NCBI RefSeq assembly: GCF_026914265.1
Contig: NC_069135.1
Location: 27,539,247 to 27,603,246 of the forward strand
Direction of reading: 5' to 3'
Source: Mya arenaria
Taxonomy: Eukaryota; Mollusca; Bivalvia; Myida; Myidae
DNA length: 64,000 nucleotides
The translations under genes and the position numbers were made by a program. This document shows, in pieces, positions 58,075-64,000 of the stretch. Within the stretch, counting starts at the first letter, position 1. Each line of letters opens with the position of its first letter. The notes under the pieces were generated by a model. That model did no database searches. It was not told the DNA's origin and was given only the letters and a program-made list of their open reading frames with translations.

Positions 58075-59490
58075 TACATCAATCATGGCTAAAGAAAAAA
58101 CGAACCAAATACAAACTAAGGTAACAAAATACCTGCTCAATAATGACATAATACATCAATCATGGCTAAAGAAAAAACGAACCAAATACAAACTAAGGTA
58201 ACAAAATACCTGCTCAATAATGACATAATGCATAAATCATGGCTGCTAAAAAACGAGTCAAATATAAACTTAGGTAACAATATACCTGTTCAATTATGAA
58301 AACATACATGAATTATGGCTTCTGAAAACAAGAGTCTAATACAAACTAAGGCAACAATATACCTGTTCAATAATGACAAAATATATCAATCATGGCTGCT
58401 GAAAAAAAGCCAAATACAAACTAAGATAACAATTTACCTGTTCACTAATAACAAAATACATGAATCATGGCTGCTGAAAAAAAGATCCAAATACAAACGA
58501 AGGTAACAATATACCTGTTCAATCATGGCATACTACACAGATCATGGCTGCCAAAAGAGAGGCAATTATAAACTTAGGGTATAATATAACAGTTTAATAA
58601 TGAAATAATACACAGATCATGGCTGCCACAGAAAGAGCCACATACAAACTAAGGTAACAAAATACATGTTATATAATGACATTATACATAGATCATTGCA
58701 GTCACAAAAAGAACTAACTCAAAACAAAAACAAAAACAGACATATATATACAAACTTATGTAATATTATACTTATTAAATAATAACATAAAACATAAATC
58801 ATGATTGCTGAAAAAAAGAGCGAAAAACAAATTAGTTAACAATATACCTGTTCAATAATTACATAAAACTCAGATTATGGCTGCTTTAAAAAGAGCAAAA
58901 TACAAACTAAGGTAACAATATACCTGTTCAATAATGGCATAAACTCAGATCATGGCTGCCATAAAAAGAGCCAAATACAAACTAAGATAACAATAAACCT
59001 GTTCAATAATGACGTAATACTTAAATCATGGATGAAAAAAGAGAGTCAAAAACAAACTAAGGTAACAATATACCTGTACACTAATGACAAAATACTTAAA
59101 TCATGGCTGCTGAAAAAGAGCCAAGTACAATCTAAGGTAACAATATACCTGTACACTAATGACATAATACTTAAATCATGGCTGCTGAAAAAGAGCCAAG
59201 TACAATCTAAGGTAACAAAATACCTGTTCACTAATGACAAAATACATCAATCATGGCTGCTGGAAAAAAGAGCCGATAGAAACTAAGGTAACAATATACC
59301 TATTCACTAATGACATAATACACAGATCATGGCTGCCACAAACAGAGCCAAATTCAAACTAAATATACAATATACTAGTTCAATAATGGCAAAATACATA
59401 GAGCATAGCTGCAACAAAAAGAGTCAAATACAAACTAAGGCAACAAAATACCTGTTCAATAAAGACATAATACACAGATCATGGCTGCCA
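58075..59490 (+). repeat. 76-78 bp tandem array, about 18 units
   Basis: Unit contains AATCATGGCTGCTGAAAAAA, AGCCAAATACAAACTAAGGT and AACAATATACCTGTTCAATA. The first two units (58082, 58158) are almost identical; later ones vary. Confidence 0.92.
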
Positions 59491-59499
59491 CATATAAAA

Positions 59500-59610
59500 G
59501 CTGGGTGCTCCTGTAGCTCAAATCCATGTGCACCTATCTCCTGCTGGGTGTACCTTTTTGTGATCCTGTAGCTCAAATCCATGTTGACCTATCTCTAAAT
59601 GGGTGGCTCT
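59500..59610 (+). repeat. ~57-bp direct duplication
   Basis: CCTGTAGCTCAAATCCATGT occurs twice (about 59512 and 59566), each followed by ACCTATCTC and a GGGTG motif. Confidence 0.8.
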
Positions 59611-60245
59611 TGCCTAGTTTCAGACGGAATAACTTATTCTGTATAATTTCGAGCAAATGATGTTATGACATTAAACTTATGTAATTAGAGGTGTAGCTGT
59701 CAACTTTCTGATCTCCCCTAGTGCATCTCAACTATAAGCAAAAACAGGTTTAAACGAACTAAAGTACGAAGAAAAAAGTTCAAAAACATTTAATACATAG
59801 CAAAAGAGTACACATAAAGATACAACAACTATAGTCAAAACCTGTTAATTCGATACCACTTAGCTCGATTTCCTTGTTTGATCAAACTGGATGTAAAGGA
59901 CCTATTTTGTTTTACTATGTATAAGCATTCCCGCATGGCTCAATATTAGCAAAAAGTAATTTTGGCTGGTCCCTGGGATATCGTGCAAACAGGTTTTGAG
60001 TGTAGTTAAAAAACAACAAGAGCTGCTGTCGAGGGGAGCAGGTTCCCATGTTTTTTATGATAATGAAGGACTAAGGGGGGGGGGGGAGGGAGGGGGTCTT
60101 TTATGTCCATGAAGGGCTTAGTCAATTGTTGTTGGGGGCATTAGGCTCATAATTATGGTTATATCTTTGGGGAATGAGTAAAGTGTTAACTTAAGTTATG
60201 AATCGGATCAGACCAATTTTAGGTAATTTCTATCATTAAAAAGGG
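59611..60245. other. Intergenic, no gene
   Basis: AT-rich, with a G-run at 60076-60100. Nothing else recognised. Confidence 0.45.
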
Positions 60246-60330
60246 AAATGATAATGATGATAATGATGGTGGTGGTGATGGTGGTGGTGGTGGTGGTGGT
60301 GTTGGTGGTGCTGGTGGTGGAGGGGGTAGG
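60246..60330 (+). repeat. (GATGAT)n/(GGT)n microsatellite
   Basis: ATGATGATAATGATGG passing into about twelve GGT units. The Met/Val-rich ORF is an artefact. Confidence 0.93.
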
Positions 60331-60424
60331 GGTTATGGTGAAAATAACATTTTATTGTTGTTGTTTTTTCACTTACATGACAGAGACACTTATTGTGCAT
60401 TTTCAGGGAAACAGTAAAACAAAC

Positions 60425-60849
60425 TTAAGGGGCTAGATACCAGATGATACCATTGCAAGTAAAAGAAAATTGTAAAAACTTTCATAAAATTGATATTGTT
60501 GTGAATGCATTGAATTTTACTTACTGATATTTCACATTGCTTAAATTTGTTCAAGCAAAATTTTCTGGGTTTGTCTACCACGTAAATACCAACGAATTAA
60601 AATGTTAGTGTATGTATCTGTACTAATCAAGTGACCTTCACACTTAATATACACGTTTTAAACTAGGTTACCAGTATGTGCTATTTTTAAATGGGTTAAC
60701 TTAGCTGAGACAGGGATAAAATATTATTTTTATAATGTAAAATAATGTGTTATTCACCTCATAATAGCTTGTATTGATAATTCTAGGCTTGTTTTGAGGA
60801 AATACTGTATTTGCCCAATTTGGAACCATCTGGTGTCGAGTCCCTTTAA
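60425..60849. mobile_element. TTAA-flanked MITE, second family, 425 bp
   Basis: Left TTAA|GGGGCTAGATACCAGATG, right inverse TTAA|AGGGACTCGACACCAGATG; TIR about 24 bp. The interior is not palindromic, unlike the other TTAA family. No ORF. Confidence 0.8.
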
Positions 60850-62140
60850 TCAAACAATGATAACAAATAGCATATTTTCTAATCACTTACATAAGTATGG
60901 TTATGATTTTGCTATTATTTAACTTAACTTCTGTTACAGGAGTCAGGGCAAATGTTGATGTTGACCAGGGTTCTGCATGTGCCCAAGAGTGGTTGACGGT
61001 GTTCCATGTTAAGCAGATTATGTTGAGGTTATACATGTGTTATCCGTTGGGTATCACAGTACTATTAGAACCCTGAAATATAATTATAAATGGATAAGCA
61101 TGATTCCTTACTTGGAAGAAAATTTCAACAATTTTAAGTCTGAAATTATGCATTTTGAAAGTATTTCATTATTTTTCCCGTATTCTTAAATAAAACGTTA
61201 ACTTACTTGGACGATTTTTTTTTTTATTTTTTTTTTGGGGGGGGGGGCTAGCCGGGGAAGGGGGCTCGTGCGGGGGAAGGGGGCATGGCTCACGTCAGGT
61301 GCGCCGCCTGGATCCACTAGTGATAAGTGTACTTCAATTAGCAAATCAAAACTTGCTTTGTTATTTAAATTTATCATAATATAATCAATATGACTTTTTT
61401 ACCTTCTTATATGCATGTACCTAATAAGAGTTGCTAGTTGAATCCCCTGTTTCAAAATGACCTGATCATCTTAAGATTTTATGTTGAAGTGTTGTTTTCC
61501 TTGGTTTTTGTTGACAAGTGCATGTTAAGCAGTTGAGGTTGTGTCCTTACACATATAGAATTCGGGGTCAAAGAGAGTTGCAACTTTGGACATGTTCTGC
61601 ATAGAGTCTACCTCTGAAAATAAATACTATTCAAATGTGGTAAGGTAGGTAACGAGGTCCTCACTAGAGAAATTGTTGGCTATATCTGAGAGTACGAGAA
61701 CATTTTTATTGGTCCCAGATTCCAGAGAATTTATTCTATTCATATTTTTTCTACAATGTTGTCATCAAAGCATGTACAAGGAAACTTTTCACAATGACCA
61801 TACTAAGGGTAAATATAACGCCTGAGTACTGTTTCATACGTTTGACTACCTACATGTATTTCCTAAGAATGCACGAGTATTTAGTTTTGAACTTTAAAAT
61901 TCAGACGAAGATCAATAAAAATGTATCTTTATTGCAGCATAAAAACATTCCATTCGCTTTCGACTAAATTGTTACCTTTTAAAAAGAGAAGTGTATTTTT
62001 ATTTTCTGCCACCAATCGGTTTGTTTACAAACAGCCTTGCTCTGAAATTTAAATATCAAATCGACTTGACCATTTGCGATTGTTCGTCATATTAGTCGAC
62101 TCGTTTCGATCGTCCTGAAAAAATCGTTTGGCTCTGCTGC
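60850..62140. other. Intergenic, no firm gene
   Basis: A strong acceptor-like TTCTGTTACAG at about 60931-60941 is followed by a 45-codon open stretch of no known family. A T-run/G-run block lies at 61217-61290. Otherwise AT-rich. Confidence 0.35.
61217..61290 (+). repeat. Poly(T)/poly(G) low-complexity block
   Basis: About 28 mostly T bases, then about 11 G, then GGGGAAGGGGGC-type repeats; possible G-quadruplex. Confidence 0.85.
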
Positions 62141-62142
62141 TG

Positions 62143-62179
<37 letters not shown>

Positions 62180-62206
62180 GTCGTCGTCGTCATCATCATC
62201 ATCATC
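62143..62206 (+). repeat. (ATC)n/(GTC)n microsatellite
   Basis: About 20 trinucleotide units, with a GTC interruption in the middle. Confidence 0.97.
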
Positions 62207-62279
62207 AATATCAACGCCAAAAATATTTTATGCATGTACACTGATGTATCTTCGAAAGAAACACTGATTTATTTGAGTA

Positions 62280-62810
62280 TTTAATATACATTCGCCAGTT
62301 GGATATTTGAACATTTCCAGTTGTTTTTTCGCGAATATTCAACTTCAAATCAGTTGGTAGTTGGGGATTCAGATTTTGTCTATTTATATGGTCTCACGGT
62401 ATACATGTAGAAATCCAACGCTTAATGTACTTAAATGCATGTACACATATGTATTTTCGTGATAAACACTGTTTTAAATATTTCGTGCATTCACCAGTTG
62501 GTATACAAACATTGCCAGTTGGTTATTCGCGAATATACAAGTACCAACCTGTTGGTATTTTGGGGATTCAAATTTTGTCTTGTGTTACGGTTAAAAGATA
62601 CACATGTAAAGAAATCAAACAGTTATTGCATTTTTATTCATGTTTTCATGGTATCTTCGTAAAATCACTACTTAAATCATTATCATTCGTACATTCGCCA
62701 GTTGATTATTCGACCATTTCCAGTTGGTTATTTGCAAATATCCATCTACCAACCAGTTGGCAGTTGGGGATTCAAATAATACCTTGTTCTCTTGTCAATA
62801 ATTGTTAATG
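62280..62810 (+). repeat. ~200-bp tandem repeat, about three units
   Basis: Phased by (C)CAGTTGGTTATTCGCGAATA at about 62317, 62513 and 62719. Each unit also has CAACCAGTTGG...GGGGATTCAAAT. A partly inverted relative lies at 63620-63780. Confidence 0.85.
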
Positions 62811-63619
62811 TAAATAAATATCACTTATTTTGTCTTTTTATATATGTATCTTTGTTGTATACAATTTTTTGTTCACTGTTTTTCGTACATTAGCCATTAA
62901 CATATGTATTAATGATCAAATGGGTTATTTATTGTTAAGCTATTTGGTACAATCAACATCGCGTTAATTACGTTTCTTAATGTACATGTAGTATTCATAT
63001 TAAATAAATACCTTTATTTTGATTGGTTTTACAGTATACTTAGTTACGATTTACATAAGTCTTTCGCTCCGCCGGAGCTCTGACGGCTCGACACGAGTTA
63101 AATCCTCTGGTATCTCCTGGTGTGGCGGGATTATGTAAATTATACATTACATAAATAAAGTCGATCGGTCTGTATATAACTGTATTTTGATAAAAATCCA
63201 GTTTTATGACGTCAGCGGTCCTTATCATAGGACCTCGCCAAAAATGTAATATGGACCTCTAACGTCATACAACTGGTAAGTGCGGCTTGATAATTTAACA
63301 ACGGCGATAATTTTTCACAAGTAAATATTATATGCTCTGTTCAATAAAACACACGTGCATTAAAAATATTGAATGATGATATAAAATGTTCAGTATAATA
63401 AAAGAAATGTTTACACACCACTTCGGGCTATCGCCTCGGTCCATATACACTTTTGGCGGCTGACTGGCCGGTTCTTATAATGTCATGTGACCCTCAGTGT
63501 TGTGTTATATTTCTTAAATATATATTTTATGTTTAAAATGTGTTTATGCATCTCAAAGTCCAGTGTGACAAGTAAGGGGCCAAATAAAATAAAGGTATAC
63601 TTCGCCACAAGCCAGTGTT
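62811..63619. other. Intergenic, no gene
   Basis: AT-rich, with a short inverted pair GATTTACATAA / TTATGTAAATT (63049-63138) around a GC-richer core, and GACGTCA / TAACGTCA motifs at about 63209-63270. Function unknown. Confidence 0.4.
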
Positions 63620-63780
63620 GATGACTTTAAGTTGGTTATTCGCGAATATCCAACTACCAACTAGATGGTTGTTCGGGTTTGAGACATTGTCTTGTTATAT
63701 GATTATAAAGGTACGCGACTAACAAATTGGAAATGCTCGAATAACCAACTGGCTAATGTGCGAAAAACAGTGAATTAAAA
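63620..63780. repeat. Inverted partner of the 62.3-62.8 kb repeat
   Basis: GGTTATTCGCGAATATCCAA in direct orientation, then CGAATAACCAACTGGCTAAT in inverted orientation about 95 bp later, so two unit halves face each other. Confidence 0.75.
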
Positions 63781-64000
63781 CATTGGTGAGGATGTGTCTT
63801 TACGGTTCAGTTTGATATCCGCCATCTTTTTCAGTCATAGTTTTCATGTTTTTGATATCGGACTTCACGGAATTTACCCCTTATACAATCAAAAGTGCAG
63901 GGACAAGCCTAAAAATGATAACTTACGCAATTGCATATCAAAATTTAATTGTCATAGATTTTGCAAGCAAAACAATATTAAGCACAGTTGCTGGCCAGAA

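Noticed and set aside
59032..59286. Lysine/leucine-rich 84-codon ORF
   Set aside because: Its LKSWLLKKSQVQ repeats follow the 76-bp DNA unit; the opposite strand is equally open.
48940..59500. CRISPR-like array
   Set aside because: Units are contiguous degenerate satellites without conserved repeat/variable spacer structure, in a eukaryotic genome.
60248..60436. Met/Val-rich ORF resembling a membrane protein
   Set aside because: Encoded by the GAT/GGT microsatellite.
60942..61075. Terminal exon after a strong acceptor
   Set aside because: A 45-codon open frame follows, but no partner exon or family similarity was found; HVKQ-like text recurs as DNA at about 61520 (CATGTTAAGCAG), suggesting a repeat.
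61310..61323. GGATCCACTAGT, identical to a common cloning-vector polylinker junction
   Set aside because: Only 12 bp match; no further polylinker sites follow (next bases GATAAG) and flanks are genomic-looking. Chance is the simplest reading, though the adjacent G-rich block is hard to sequence.

Overview
This is a spliced, AT-rich eukaryotic window with long introns and very many interspersed and tandem repeats. The protein matches are metazoan (a ciliary coiled-coil protein, a mitochondrial tRNA thiouridylase, an ER membrane protein, a B-box/NHL-type protein). The repeats look molluscan: tRNA-derived SINEs, elements with 147-161 bp tandem cores, TTAA-flanked palindromic MITEs, and a CR1-like LINE tail. 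I infer a bivalve mollusc; the species cannot be told from the sequence alone. All gene models were assembled by eye from splice sites and reading phase.

Layout. 43-11025 (+): the last ten coding exons (about 387 residues) of a CFAP100/CCDC37-like axonemal protein, then a long AT-rich 3' UTR to about 12.6 kb. 13302-24276 (-): a complete seven-exon TRMU gene (405 aa), convergent with CFAP100. Its 5.4 kb first intron is packed with nested transposons. 24575-27124: a 2.55 kb TIR element with a 9-bp target duplication and a decayed Ulp1-like peptidase fragment, about 300 bp upstream of the TRMU start codon. 29163-31352 (-): a two-exon B-box/coiled-coil/NHL-type (TRIM2/3/56-like) gene broken by a non-ATG start, a nonsense codon and two frameshifts. 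37048-43559 (-): a complete eight-exon (seven internal-phase-checked junctions) BCAP31-like ER protein (230 aa). 44-64 kb: no gene recognised; this part is repeats, dominated by a degenerate ~52-bp satellite (48.9-56.4 kb) and a ~76-bp array (56.4-59.5 kb), each interrupted by younger insertions.

The genes are unrelated housekeeping or ciliary genes and I see no operon-like logic. The most informative signals are in the mobile DNA. Several TIR families have exact 8-10 bp target duplications, one insertion has its own empty site about 650 bp away in a sister copy, and there is a three-level nest (TIR element, LINE, tandem-core element) inside TRMU intron 1. The sequence shows no obviously new gene system. 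The best candidates for undescribed biology are the 9-10 bp-TSD TIR families, the 52-bp satellite, and a tandemly duplicated exon/splice-donor boundary in CFAP100.
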